From: JAAXGX01 sp965221595
Lineage (GTDB): Bacteria > Acidobacteriota > Vicinamibacteria > Vicinamibacterales > UBA8438
DNA length: 64,000 nucleotides
Assembly: GCA_965221595.1 (NCBI GenBank)
Contig: OZ244900.1
Location: forward strand, 682,001-746,000
Reading direction: 5' to 3'
Each line of letters opens with the position of its first letter. The first letter of the stretch is position 1. A program made the position numbers and the translations under genes. Below are positions 53,752 through 62,385 of the stretch, in pieces. A model generated the notes under the pieces. That model made no database searches. It saw nothing but the letters and a program-made list of their open reading frames with translations, and was not told where the DNA came from.

Positions 53752-55917
53752 GTGGCTGGTCCCCTGGCGGCGGTTCGCGCGGCGATCCGGCCCAGCCCGC
53801 GGGCCCGCTGTGCGGGTTTGGCCGCTCTGTTGCTGGCGCTCGGGACGCTTGCCGCATGCGGCGGCGGGCCGCGCGTCGCGCCGGTTCGGCCGCCGACGCT
53901 GGCCGACAAGCTGGCGTGGATACTGCGCCTCGAGGACCAGCGCGTGCTGCGCGATCCGGCGCCGCCGGTCGACGCCGCGACCGCACCGGCCGCTGCCCTG
54001 CCCCCCCTCGCGCGGCCCGACCTCGTCGCATTGTTGACCGACCCCGCGCCCCGCGTGCGTCGGCGGGCGGCCCTGGCAATCGGTCGCGTCGGGCGTCCGG
54101 AAGGCGTCGCCCCCCTGGTTGCGACGCTCGGCGACGCCGAGCCCGAGGTGCGCCAGATGTCGGCGTTCGCCCTCGGTTTGCTCGGGGACGAGTCGGCGGC
54201 CGGGCCGTTGCTGCTGGCGCTCGATGATCCCTCACCCCTCGTGCAGGGCCGGGCAGCGGAGGCGCTGGGGCGGCTCGGCGTGCCTGGTGCCGCCGCTGCC
54301 GTCGGCGGTTTGGTGCAGCGCCACCTCGTCACGGCATTCGAGCTCGATCCGGAGGACCTCTCGCATCCCCTGGCGCCCGAGGTCGAGGCATTCCGTCTCG
54401 GGCTCTACGCGCTGGCAGACCTTCGCGCGTTCGAGCCGCTGGCCGCCACCGTGCTGCAGCCCGACGGCCAGCCGCTACTCTGGTGGTGGCCTGTGGCGTA
54501 CGCGCTGGCGCGGGTGGACGATGCCCGTGCGGTCGAGGCGCTCGTCACTCTGGCCGGCGTGCAGGGCCGCTTCGGCGTCGCCCTGGCGGCCGAGGGTCTG
54601 GGTGCGCTCGGCATCCCCGCGGCGGTCGAAGCGCTCATCGACCTGCTCGACCCGCGCCGACGCGATACCGAGGTCCTAGCGTCCGCGATGCGGGCGCTGG
54701 GCCGCTACGAGACCGAGCCGGCCACCGAGGCGCTGCGGCGCTTCGCGGTGACTCCGGGCCTCGACCCGGTGCTGCGCCGCGATGTGCTCGAGGCCCTGCG
54801 TGGGCGCCCGGTCGTCTTCGACGTGGCTGTGGAGCTGCTGAGTGATGCCTGGCCGCCCCTGCGCGCCGCGGCGTTGCGGGCGCTGGCGGAAGCCGATTCC
54901 GAGATGTTCCTGCTCGTGCTCTCCGGACTGGATCCGGACCCCGACTGGCGCGTGCGCGCCGCGCTGGCCGATGCGCTGGCCCACGCCGAACCGAGCGTGG
55001 CGGTGCCGCGACTCGCCGAGATGCTGGCCGACGCCGATCAGCGCGTCGTTCCCAGCGTGCTGGCGGCGCTGGTCGAGCTGGATGCACCTGACGTCGGGTC
55101 GATCCTCGTCGACCACCTCGCGAGCGACGACGTCGTCGTGCGCACGACCGCCGCGCGCTTGCTGAGCGAGGTCGGACCGCCCGAGGCGGCCGAGCGTCTC
55201 CGCGCGGCCTACGTCGCAGCGCGCGACGATCCGTCATACCTGGCGCGCGCGGCGATCATCGACGCGCTGGCCGCGGTGGGTGGACCGCTAGCCCGCGAGG
55301 TACTGACGGAGGGACTTGCCGACCGCGACTGGGCGGTCCGGGTCAGGGCAGTTAGGTGGCTGGATCGGATCGCACCCGACGAGGACCACGACGCGCGCAT
55401 TCGACCGGCTCCGGATCGCGGCACGGACTACGCTGCGCCGCACCTCGTCGAGCCTCCGGTGTCGCCGCACGTGTACATCGAGACGGAGCGGGGCACCATC
55501 CAGATCGAACTCGCGGTTCTCGACGCGCCGCTCACGGTGGACAGCTTCATCCGGCTCGCGCGCAGGGGCTTCTACGACGGGCTGACGTTCCACCGCGTCG
55601 TGACCAACTACGTCGTCCAGAGCGGCGACCCGCGGGGCGACAGCGAGGGCGGCCCCGGCTACACGCTCCGCGACGAGATCAACCAATTGCCGTTCCTGCG
55701 CGGGACGGTAGGGATGGCGCTCGATTGGGAGGACACTGCCGGCAGCCAGTTCTTCATCACGCGCGCGCCGCAGCCGCAGTTCGATGGCCGGTTCACGGCG
55801 TTCGGCCGTGTGATAGCGGGCATGGAGGTCGTCGACGCGCTCCGTCCGGGCGATTCGATCGAGCGGGTGCGCGTCTGGGACGGCAGCGAGTCGCAGGACC
55901 GGGAGTCTGCACCGTAG
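53752..55917 (+). CDS. Lipoprotein fusing HEAT repeats to a cyclophilin-type peptidyl-prolyl isomerase
   Basis: A 721-residue protein. The N-terminus ends in a lipobox, LALGTLAAC, so it is probably anchored by lipid in the cell envelope. Residues about 75-550 are HEAT repeats (ARPDLVALLTDPAPRVRRRAALAIGRVG, DAEPEVRQMSAFALGLLGDE and many more). Residues about 575-715 are a cyclophilin domain: HVYIETERGTIQIEL, RRGFYDGLTFHRVV, VQSGDPRGD, GTVGMALDWEDTAGSQFFIT and FTAFGRVIAGMEVVD. F-H-R and Q-F-F of the active site are present. GTG 53752 is used, with no clear ribosome site. The HEAT solenoid probably holds a client for the isomerase. The last three codons and stop (TCTGCACCGTAG) belong to a family 2 hairpin. 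Confidence 0.85.
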   Translation: MAGPLAAVRAAIRPSPRARCAGLAALLLALGTLAACGGGPRVAPVRPPTLADKLAWILRLEDQRVLRDPAPPVDAATAPAAALPPLARPDLVALLTDPAPRVRRRAALAIGRVGRPEGVAPLVATLGDAEPEVRQMSAFALGLLGDESAAGPLLLALDDPSPLVQGRAAEALGRLGVPGAAAAVGGLVQRHLVTAFELDPEDLSHPLAPEVEAFRLGLYALADLRAFEPLAATVLQPDGQPLLWWWPVAYALARVDDARAVEALVTLAGVQGRFGVALAAEGLGALGIPAAVEALIDLLDPRRRDTEVLASAMRALGRYETEPATEALRRFAVTPGLDPVLRRDVLEALRGRPVVFDVAVELLSDAWPPLRAAALRALAEADSEMFLLVLSGLDPDPDWRVRAALADALAHAEPSVAVPRLAEMLADADQRVVPSVLAALVELDAPDVGSILVDHLASDDVVVRTTAARLLSEVGPPEAAERLRAAYVAARDDPSYLARAAIIDALAAVGGPLAREVLTEGLADRDWAVRVRAVRWLDRIAPDEDHDARIRPAPDRGTDYAAPHLVEPPVSPHVYIETERGTIQIELAVLDAPLTVDSFIRLARRGFYDGLTFHRVVTNYVVQSGDPRGDSEGGPGYTLRDEINQLPFLRGTVGMALDWEDTAGSQFFITRAPQPQFDGRFTAFGRVIAGMEVVDALRPGDSIERVRVWDGSESQDRESAP

Positions 55918-55931
55918 AACGGCGTAGACTC
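55903..55931. repeat. Hairpin repeat family 2, copy containing the HEAT-cyclophilin stop codon
   Basis: GAGTCT (55903-55908) pairs with AGACTC (55926-55931) and CCGT with ACGG inside, around an AGA loop; only one A-C mismatch breaks a ~13-bp stem. The TAG stop (55915-55917) spans the last stem base and the loop. The tail GTGGCAGGACTCGTTGGG leads to the next hairpin at 55951. Confidence 0.68.
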
Positions 55932-55950
55932 GTGGCAGGACTCGTTGGGC

Positions 55951-55993
55951 GCCAAGCGGAGCCGTCAGGCGACGTTCGGCGGCTCCGCTTGGC
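55951..55993. terminator. Perfect 14-bp hairpin between convergent genes
   Basis: GCCAAGCGGAGCCG (55951-55964) and CGGCTCCGCTTGGC (55980-55993) pair without mismatch around a 15-nt loop. The stem sits between the HEAT-cyclophilin gene (+) and ddl (-), so it could stop transcription from either side. There is no U-run. The left arm is the GCCAAGCGG tail shared by family 2 repeats (TCAAGCGG at 35505-35512). Confidence 0.6.
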
Positions 55994-56007
55994 ACCCCGG
56001 GCCGGCG

Positions 56008-57174
56008 TCAGTCCAGGCTGGTGCGCAGACGCTGCTTGTCGGCGTGCCGCTCCAGCGCAAGCTCGACCAGCCGCTCCAGCAGCCGCGGATAGTCCAGCCC
56101 CGAGGCCTCCCAGAGCTTGGCGTACATGCTGATCGTGGTGAAGCCGGGAATGGTGTTCACCTCGTTCAGGTGGAGGCGACCCGTCCCGCGCGCCAGGAGA
56201 AAGTCCACACGCGCCATCCCGGCCCCGTCGAGGGCGCGAAACGCCTCGCCGGCCAGCGCGCGCACGTCGCGGGCCTGCTCGGCCGTCAACTCGGCCGGGA
56301 TGACGCAGGTGGAGCGTTCGTCCACGTACTTGGACTCGTAGTCGTAGAACTCGCCGGCCGGCAGGATCTCCCCCGGTACCGAGACCTCCGGCACATCGTT
56401 GCCGAGCACGCCGCATTCGATCTCGCGCGCGTCCGGAACGGCTTCCTCGACCACGATCTTGCGGTCGAAACGACGCGCCTTGTCGATGGCTTGCCCGAGT
56501 TCCGGGCGCGTGCCGACCTTCGAGATGCCGATACTCGACCCGAGATTGGCCGGTTTGACGAACAGCGGCCACGTCAGTCGGCCGGCGATGTCGTCGAGCA
56601 CGGCCGCCGCGTCGGTGTCCCAACGCCCTGCCGGCACGACCAGGTGCCGCACGATGGGCAGTCCGCGAGCCGCGAACAGTGTCTTGGCCACGGCCTTGTC
56701 CATGGCCGCAGCCGACCCGAGCACACCCGCCCCGACGTAGGGCACGTTGGCGAGTTCGAGCAGGCCTTGCAGTGTGCCGTCCTCGCCGTACGGACCGTGA
56801 ACGACGGGGAAGATCACGTCCAGCGCGAGCAGGGCGATCTCCGCGCGCGCGCCCGCGGCGGCTGCCTCGAGGCCCGGCCGCAGCGTCAGCACCTGCGCGT
56901 CCGAGGGCTGGGCCAGAAAGACCGCGTCGCGCCGCTCGGCCCGTGGCGGCGTCGCGCCCCCGGTCGCCCGCGCGGACGCAATCGTCTCGGCCACCGGCCG
57001 CGGCGCGGGGGGGGTGTCCGTGAGCGACCAGCGGCCGTCCCTGCCGATGTGGATGGGTACGGGCTCGTACCGCGCGGGGTCGAGGTGCGCGATGACGGCC
57101 GCGGCGGAAGCCAGCGAGACCTCATGCTCGCTCGAGCGCCCGCCGTAGACGACACCGACCCGTGCGCGCTTCAC
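56008..57174 (-). CDS. ddl: D-alanine:D-alanine ligase
   Basis: Makes D-Ala-D-Ala, the substrate of MurF. The 388-residue ATP-grasp enzyme has VGVVYGGRSSEHEVSLASA, PVVHGPYGEDGTLQGLLEL, YVGAGVLGSAAAMDK, WPLFVKPANLGSSIGISKV, YDYESKY and LNEVNTIPGFTTISMYAKLW. The GTG at 57174 has GGGAG 6 nt upstream. The frame continues upstream antisense to tgt, but that part is a shadow. In most bacteria ddl is in the dcw cluster; here it is 40 kb away and divergent from tgt (57 bp). Confidence 0.94.
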   Translation of the reverse strand: MKRARVGVVYGGRSSEHEVSLASAAAVIAHLDPARYEPVPIHIGRDGRWSLTDTPPAPRPVAETIASARATGGATPPRAERRDAVFLAQPSDAQVLTLRPGLEAAAAGARAEIALLALDVIFPVVHGPYGEDGTLQGLLELANVPYVGAGVLGSAAAMDKAVAKTLFAARGLPIVRHLVVPAGRWDTDAAAVLDDIAGRLTWPLFVKPANLGSSIGISKVGTRPELGQAIDKARRFDRKIVVEEAVPDAREIECGVLGNDVPEVSVPGEILPAGEFYDYESKYVDERSTCVIPAELTAEQARDVRALAGEAFRALDGAGMARVDFLLARGTGRLHLNEVNTIPGFTTISMYAKLWEASGLDYPRLLERLVELALERHADKQRLRTSLD

Positions 57175-57231
57175 CAGGGGCTCCCAGGTCGTGAGGCGGA
57201 GAGCGAAAGGAGGATAGCCTAGTATACCGCA

Positions 57232-58413
57232 ATGCCCGACGCGCTCGAGTTTCACGTGAGCCACACCGATGGTCTGGCGCGTCGCGGCGAGCTCAGGACG
57301 CCGCACGGCGTGGTGCAGACGCCCGCGTTCATGCCGGTCGGCACCGCCGGCGCAGTCAAGGCCGTCACCCACCGCGACCTCCTCGACCTGGGGACAGAGA
57401 TCATCCTGGCCAACACCTACCATCTGTTTCTTCGGCCGGGTGATGCGCTCATTGCCGATGCGGGCGGTCTCCATCGCTTCACCGGCTGGTCGGGCCCTCT
57501 GCTCACCGACAGCGGCGGCTACCAGGTGTTCAGCCTGGCCCGGCGGCGCACGATCAGCGAGCAGGGCGCCTGCTTCCAGTCCCATATCGACGGGGCCAGG
57601 CATCTGTTGACCCCCGAGAAGGCGACGGAAATTCAGGCGCGTTTGGGATCCGACATCGCCATGGCCTTCGACGAATGCACGCCCTACCCGGTGACCCGCG
57701 ATGCCGCCCGGCGATCGATGGAGCTGACGGCGCGCTGGGGCCGCCGTTCGCGCGAGCGGTTCCTCCACTTGCGCGCAGGCGGCGACGGCGGCCTGACCAA
57801 CCAGGGACAGGCGCAGTTCGGCATCATCCAGGGCGGCGTGTTCCCGGACCTGCGGGAGCGCCACGTGCACGAGACGCTGTCCATCGGCTTCGACGGCTAC
57901 GCCATCGGCGGACTGAGCGTCGGCGAGCCGTCGAACGTGATGTACGACGTGGCGGGCGGCGCAGCGCGGCTGCTGCCGGCCGATCGTCCGCGCTACCTCA
58001 TGGGTGTCGGCCTGCCTGACGATCTGGTGGAGATGGTGGGCCGCGGAATCGACTTGTTCGACTGCGTCGTCCCGACGCGCAACGCGCGCAACGGCCAGTT
58101 TCTCACGAGCACGGGGCGCATCAACATCCGTGGGGCCCGGTACGCGGCCGACGAGCGCCCGCCCGACCCGGCGTGCGCCTGCTACACCTGCCGGCATTTC
58201 TCGCGGGCCTACCTGCGGCATCTGCACCTGGCGAACGAGATCAACGCCGCCACGCTCAACACGCTGCACAACCTGCACTTCTACCTTGACACCATGAGGC
58301 GGATTGGTGAGGCTATAATGCTGGGTTCGTTCGAAACGTTCAGACAGAATTTCCGCCGTACGTTCTCCCGTCGGCCACGGCCCGGCGGTGGTGGGATCCC
58401 GCGACCTCGATGA
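57232..58413 (+). CDS. tgt: tRNA-guanine transglycosylase
   Basis: Exchanges guanine 34 for preQ1 in tRNAs with GUN anticodons, on the way to queuosine. The 393-residue protein has FMPVGTAGAVKAV, NTYHLFLRPG, the catalytic-Asp region LLTDSGGYQVFSL and DECTPYP. It also has FGIIQGGVFPDLR, the second Asp in DCVVPTRNARNG, and the zinc site CACYTC ... H. TAGTAT (57220-57225) near the start may be a -10. The AAAGGAGG at 57206-57213 is 18 nt from the ATG, farther than usual. It overlaps yajC by 4 bp. tgt-yajC-secD-secF is a classical order. Confidence 0.96.
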   Translation: MPDALEFHVSHTDGLARRGELRTPHGVVQTPAFMPVGTAGAVKAVTHRDLLDLGTEIILANTYHLFLRPGDALIADAGGLHRFTGWSGPLLTDSGGYQVFSLARRRTISEQGACFQSHIDGARHLLTPEKATEIQARLGSDIAMAFDECTPYPVTRDAARRSMELTARWGRRSRERFLHLRAGGDGGLTNQGQAQFGIIQGGVFPDLRERHVHETLSIGFDGYAIGGLSVGEPSNVMYDVAGGAARLLPADRPRYLMGVGLPDDLVEMVGRGIDLFDCVVPTRNARNGQFLTSTGRINIRGARYAADERPPDPACACYTCRHFSRAYLRHLHLANEINAATLNTLHNLHFYLDTMRRIGEAIMLGSFETFRQNFRRTFSRRPRPGGGGIPRPR

Positions 58414-58757
58414 CCATCGATCGCTTCACGACCATCCTGGCGATGGCGCAGCCTGCGGGGCAGTCGCCCCCGCTGCTGGTGCAGTTCCTGCCGTTCGCGC
58501 TGATACTCGCCATCTTCTACTTCATCATCCTGCTGCCGATGCGGCGCCGCCAACGGAAGGTGCAGAGCTTTCAGGCGAACCTGAAGGTGGGGGACAGAAT
58601 CGTGACGACGAGCGGCATCCATGGGGTCATCTCGAAGATGGGGGAGCGCTCGGTCCATGTTCAGGTCGCGGACAAGGTGCGGATCGAGATCTCCCGGGCG
58701 GCCATCGGCGGCTATCAGGGCCAGGAGCCCGTCGTGCCGGAATCCGGTGGATCGTAG
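58410..58757 (+). CDS. yajC: Preprotein translocase accessory subunit YajC
   Basis: YajC is a small partner of SecDF in the inner membrane. The 115-residue protein has one membrane helix (about 25-44, QFLPFALILAIFYFIILLP), the PMRRRQRKVQ junction and the cytoplasmic SH3-like domain (LKVGDRIVTTSGIHGVISKM). It overlaps tgt by 4 bp. 186 bp separate it from secD; that gap shows only a perfect 12-bp palindrome CCGGACGTCCGG at 58904-58915. Confidence 0.94.
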   Translation: MTIDRFTTILAMAQPAGQSPPLLVQFLPFALILAIFYFIILLPMRRRQRKVQSFQANLKVGDRIVTTSGIHGVISKMGERSVHVQVADKVRIEISRAAIGGYQGQEPVVPESGGS

Positions 58758-58943
58758 CCGCTCGCAGCACGAGGCACGGCGTGGTCCCGGATCGGGTGCA
58801 TCCGATCTCGGCCGGCGGCCGAGCGATCATCCGGAGCGTTCCCGGTGCCGGCGGTCCGCCGGGCGGGTGCCGTTGACGAGACTTCGGGTTGCACCGGGAG
58901 CCGCCGGACGTCCGGCCGGCAGGGCGCCAGGGAGGTGATGCGC

Positions 58944-60512
58944 ATGAAGCAGAACGTTCAATGGAAGCTGGTCACGGTCGTCGTCGTGGCCGCGCTGTCT
59001 GCGCTGGCCATCTATCCGCCCGAGGAGCGCATCCGCCTGGGCCTCGATCTCGAAGGCGGCGTGCACATGGTGCTGCGGGTGCAGACGGATGACGCGTTGC
59101 GCGTGGAGTCGGAAACCGCGGCCGAGCAGCTCGGCGAGCAGCTCGAGCTACAGGGCATCACGACCGCCTCGGTCGTAGCCGTCGAGCCCACCACCATCCG
59201 CGTGGAAGGCGTGCCGCCGGAACGGGACGCGGAATTCCGCGACATCGCGGAAACCCAGCTGACGGCGACCTACGATCGGGAAGTTGGCGCCGGCGGCGTG
59301 TACACCTACACGATGCGCGCGCCGATCGAGAGCACGTTGCGCGACGAAGCGGTACGTCAGGCCCTCCAGACGATTGAGCGGCGCGTCAACGAGCTTGGCG
59401 TGGCAGAGCCCATCGTGGCCCCGTACAGCGTCGGCGGGTATCAGATCCTGGTCCAGCTGCCGGGCGTGTCCGACGTGGCGCGCGCGAAGGAAATCATTCG
59501 CAACACCGCGCTGCTCGAGCTCAAGATCGTCGAAGACGGGCCCGCGGTGTCGCGGGAGGCGCTGCTCGAGACTCGCAACGGGGTGGTTCCGCCCGAGATG
59601 GAGGTCGTCTCCGGCATCTCGGACGTGCTCGATTCCGGCGGGCCCGCGGGCGCGGCCTACTACCTCGTGCGGCGCGTGGCGGCGGTCACCGGGCGGGATC
59701 TCCGCAACGCGCGGCCGGCGCTGGACGAGTTCAACCAGCCGGCTGTCAGCTTCTCGTTCAACAGCGAGGGGGCGCGCAAGTTCGGCGACGTGACCGGACA
59801 GAACATCGGGCGCAACCTGGCGATCATTCTCGACGGGCGCGTCCAGACCGCGCCGCAGATCCAGAGCCGGATCAACGCCGAGGGTCGCATCACGGGGACG
59901 TTCAGCCAGCAGGAGGCGGCGGACCTGTCGCTGGTGCTGCGCTCCGGTGCGCTGCCCGCGTCGCTCACCTACTTGGAGGAGCGGACGGTCGGCCCGACTC
60001 TCGGCGCCGACTCGATTCGGGCGGGCGTCGCCGCGTCGGTGGCCGGTCTGCTCGCCGTGGCCGTCTTCATGCTGTTCTACTACCGGCGCGCCGGCGTCAA
60101 CGCCATCGTAGCGGTGGCGATGAACCTGCTGATCCTGATGGGATTCATGGCCTACGTCGGCGCGGTGCTCACGCTGCCGGGGATCGCGGGGCTCATCCTG
60201 ACGATTGGCATCGGCGTCGACTCCAACGTCCTGATCTTCGAGCGCATCAAGGAGGAGCTGCGCTCCGAAAAGGGGGTCAGGGCGGCGGTCGCGGCCGGAT
60301 TCGATCGCGTCCTGCTCACGATTCTGGACACGCACGTCGCGTCGCTCATCGCGGCAGCGTTCCTGTTCCAGTTCGGGTCGGGTCCGATCCGGGGATTCGC
60401 GACCACGCTCGCCATCGGTCTCGTCTCGAACGTCTTCACCGCGGTCTTCGTGTCGCGCACCATGTTCGAGGTGTTCCTCGGCCGCCGCCGGGCGGCCGCA
60501 CTGAGCATCTGA
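58944..60512 (+). CDS. secD: Protein translocase subunit SecD
   Basis: SecD works with SecF to pull exported proteins across the membrane using the proton-motive force. The 522-residue protein has helix 1 (about 8-25), LGLDLEGGVHMVLRV, and a periplasmic domain with the P1 head and QTIERRVNELGVAEPIV. The five-helix C-terminal membrane part has GPTLGADSIRAG and the D5-type ILTIGIGVDSNVLIFERIKEE. ATG 58944 is chosen because GGAGG (58931-58935) is 8 nt upstream; ATG 58938 is too close. secF follows after 33 bp. Confidence 0.95.
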   Translation: MKQNVQWKLVTVVVVAALSALAIYPPEERIRLGLDLEGGVHMVLRVQTDDALRVESETAAEQLGEQLELQGITTASVVAVEPTTIRVEGVPPERDAEFRDIAETQLTATYDREVGAGGVYTYTMRAPIESTLRDEAVRQALQTIERRVNELGVAEPIVAPYSVGGYQILVQLPGVSDVARAKEIIRNTALLELKIVEDGPAVSREALLETRNGVVPPEMEVVSGISDVLDSGGPAGAAYYLVRRVAAVTGRDLRNARPALDEFNQPAVSFSFNSEGARKFGDVTGQNIGRNLAIILDGRVQTAPQIQSRINAEGRITGTFSQQEAADLSLVLRSGALPASLTYLEERTVGPTLGADSIRAGVAASVAGLLAVAVFMLFYYRRAGVNAIVAVAMNLLILMGFMAYVGAVLTLPGIAGLILTIGIGVDSNVLIFERIKEELRSEKGVRAAVAAGFDRVLLTILDTHVASLIAAAFLFQFGSGPIRGFATTLAIGLVSNVFTAVFVSRTMFEVFLGRRRAAALSI

Positions 60513-60545
60513 GTTTCGATCGGGCAGGAGGAGGAGAGAACACGG

Positions 60546-61538
60546 GTGCAGCTTTTTCGCAAGCAACCGAACTTCGATTTCATCGCCTGGCGCTGGCAAG
60601 CCCTCGCGCTCTCGCTGCTCATCATCGCTGGCGGCGTGACCCTGCTGATCGTCCGCGGGGGGCTGCCGCTCGGCATCGACTTCTCGGGCGGCACGCTGAT
60701 CGTGATCGAGTTCGAGGAGCCGGTCACCGAGGATGCGGTGCGCGCTGCGCTCGCGTCGGTCGAAGGCGAGAAGGTCGTGCAGCAGTACGGCGCGGCGGAC
60801 GCGAGCCAGATGATGGTGCGCCTGCCGCAGACCGGACCCGAGGTGGGAACGAGCCTCGAGGAGGGGGCCGAGGCGGTGCGGACGGCCCTCCGCAACAGCG
60901 CTGTCGGTGGCTTCGAGGTCGTCGGCCAGGAGCTGGTCGGTCCCGTGATCGGCCAGGAGCTGCGCCAGCGCGGGATCCAGGCCTTCGTGTTCGCCATGGC
61001 CGGCATCCTTCTGTACATCGGCCTGCGGTTCCGATTCAGCTTCGGGGTCGGCGCCATCGTCGCCGTAGCGCACGACATCATGGTTACGGTGTCGCTCCTG
61101 ATGTTCTTCGGCTACGAGCTCTCGCTGAACGTGGTGGCGGCGATGCTGACCATCACCGGGTATTCGGTGAACGACTCGATTGTCGTGTTCGACCGCGTTC
61201 GCGAGAATCTGCGCGTCATGCGGCGGGATCAGTTCGACCAGCTGGTGAACCGGAGCATCAACCAGACGTTGGCCCGGACGTTCATCACATCGGGCACGAC
61301 CGGGTTCGCTGTGGCGGCGCTGTACGTCTTCGGTGGGGAGGTGCTGCGCGGCTTCGCCTTCACGATGCTCGTCGGCGTCATCAGCGGCACGTACTCGACC
61401 ATCTTCATCGCGGCCTCGATCGCGATCCTGATCACCCAGCGGCGCGCGGCGCAGCGGTACCCTCATCCGGCGGCGACCGCGCAGGCGCCGCCACGGCCGC
61501 GCTCGAAACGCCAGGGACGCCGCGCGCGCGCCTCCTGA
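60546..61538 (+). CDS. secF: Protein translocase subunit SecF
   Basis: Partner of SecD. The 330-residue protein has helix 1 (about 20-38), LGIDFSGGTLIVIEF, a small periplasmic domain and five further helices. VGPVIGQELRQRGIQA, TITGYSVNDSIVVFDRVREN and LTQTLARTF-like SINQTLARTFITS are present. The C-terminal tail (about 300-330) is rich in Arg, Pro and Ala. The GTG start at 60546 has AGGAGGAG about 10 nt upstream. uppP follows after 10 bp. Confidence 0.95.
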   Translation: MQLFRKQPNFDFIAWRWQALALSLLIIAGGVTLLIVRGGLPLGIDFSGGTLIVIEFEEPVTEDAVRAALASVEGEKVVQQYGAADASQMMVRLPQTGPEVGTSLEEGAEAVRTALRNSAVGGFEVVGQELVGPVIGQELRQRGIQAFVFAMAGILLYIGLRFRFSFGVGAIVAVAHDIMVTVSLLMFFGYELSLNVVAAMLTITGYSVNDSIVVFDRVRENLRVMRRDQFDQLVNRSINQTLARTFITSGTTGFAVAALYVFGGEVLRGFAFTMLVGVISGTYSTIFIAASIAILITQRRAAQRYPHPAATAQAPPRPRSKRQGRRARAS

Positions 61539-61548
61539 CCGACCTGCG

Positions 61549-62364
61549 TTGACCGCGCTGCAGGCCGCGCTGCTGGGTGTCGTGCAGGGGCTGACCGAGT
61601 TCCTGCCGATCTCGAGCTCGGCCCACCTCATCCTGGCGCGCACCTTTCTGGGGTGGGAGCTCGAACCGCGTTTCGCCGCGGCGTTCGATGTCGCCTGCCA
61701 CGTCGGCACGCTGCTGGCGGTGCTCGTCTACTTCCGCCGCGACGTGGCGGGGTTGGCGGCGACAGCCGCGCTGCCGCGCGCCTGGCTCGGTGACGGCACC
61801 GACGCCGTTCTGTTACGGGCGATTGCAATCGGCAGCGTGCCGGTCGCGGTGGTCGGACTGGCGGCGGCCGACGTCGTCACAGGGTCGCTGCGCACCGCCG
61901 GTGTAGCCGGCGTCGCCCTGGCCGCGGGCGCCGTCGCAATGCTCGTGGCCGAGCGCCTGCGTACCCGCACCCGCAGCGAGACTACGCTGGGACCGTGGGA
62001 GGCGCTGGGGCTCGGGGCCGCGCAGGCCGCGGCGCTGGTGCCGGGCGTCTCGCGGTCTGGAGCGGTGTTGACCGTGGCCATGCTCTTCGGCCTGCGCCGC
62101 GAGCGCGCCGCCCGGTTCGCCTTCCTGCTCGGGATTCCCGCGATCATGGCCGCGGGCGCCGGCGCGACGCTCGACCTCGTGGCGGCGGGGGTCCCGTCCG
62201 GCGGCATCGTCCTGATGGCGATCGGGGGCGTCTCGTCCGCGGTCGTGGGCTATCTCACGATAAGCTACTTCATTCAGTCCGTCTCGCGGCGGTCGCTGGA
62301 TCCGTACGCCGTCTACCGGCTTGTGCTCGCGGGCGCGGTCTTCTTCCGGGCGGCCGGGTCGTGA
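61549..62364 (+). CDS. uppP: Undecaprenyl-diphosphate phosphatase UppP (BacA)
   Basis: Recycles undecaprenyl pyrophosphate to the monophosphate carrier used by MraY and by O-antigen synthesis. The 271-residue membrane protein has the two active-site motifs LTEFLPISSSAHL (about 14-26) and PGVSRSGAVLTVAML, and ends in a basic turn and helix typical of BacA. The TTG start at 61549 gives MTALQAALLGVVQG, the expected N-terminus. It is joined to secF by a 10-bp gap. Confidence 0.93.
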   Translation: MTALQAALLGVVQGLTEFLPISSSAHLILARTFLGWELEPRFAAAFDVACHVGTLLAVLVYFRRDVAGLAATAALPRAWLGDGTDAVLLRAIAIGSVPVAVVGLAAADVVTGSLRTAGVAGVALAAGAVAMLVAERLRTRTRSETTLGPWEALGLGAAQAAALVPGVSRSGAVLTVAMLFGLRRERAARFAFLLGIPAIMAAGAGATLDLVAAGVPSGGIVLMAIGGVSSAVVGYLTISYFIQSVSRRSLDPYAVYRLVLAGAVFFRAAGS

Positions 62365-62385
62365 GGCGCCCGCCAGGAGGAACCG

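Noticed and set aside
56008..58278. A 756-codon frame fusing ddl with sequence antisense to tgt
   Set aside because: Only the part from GTG 57174 matches Ddl, and it has its own ribosome site.
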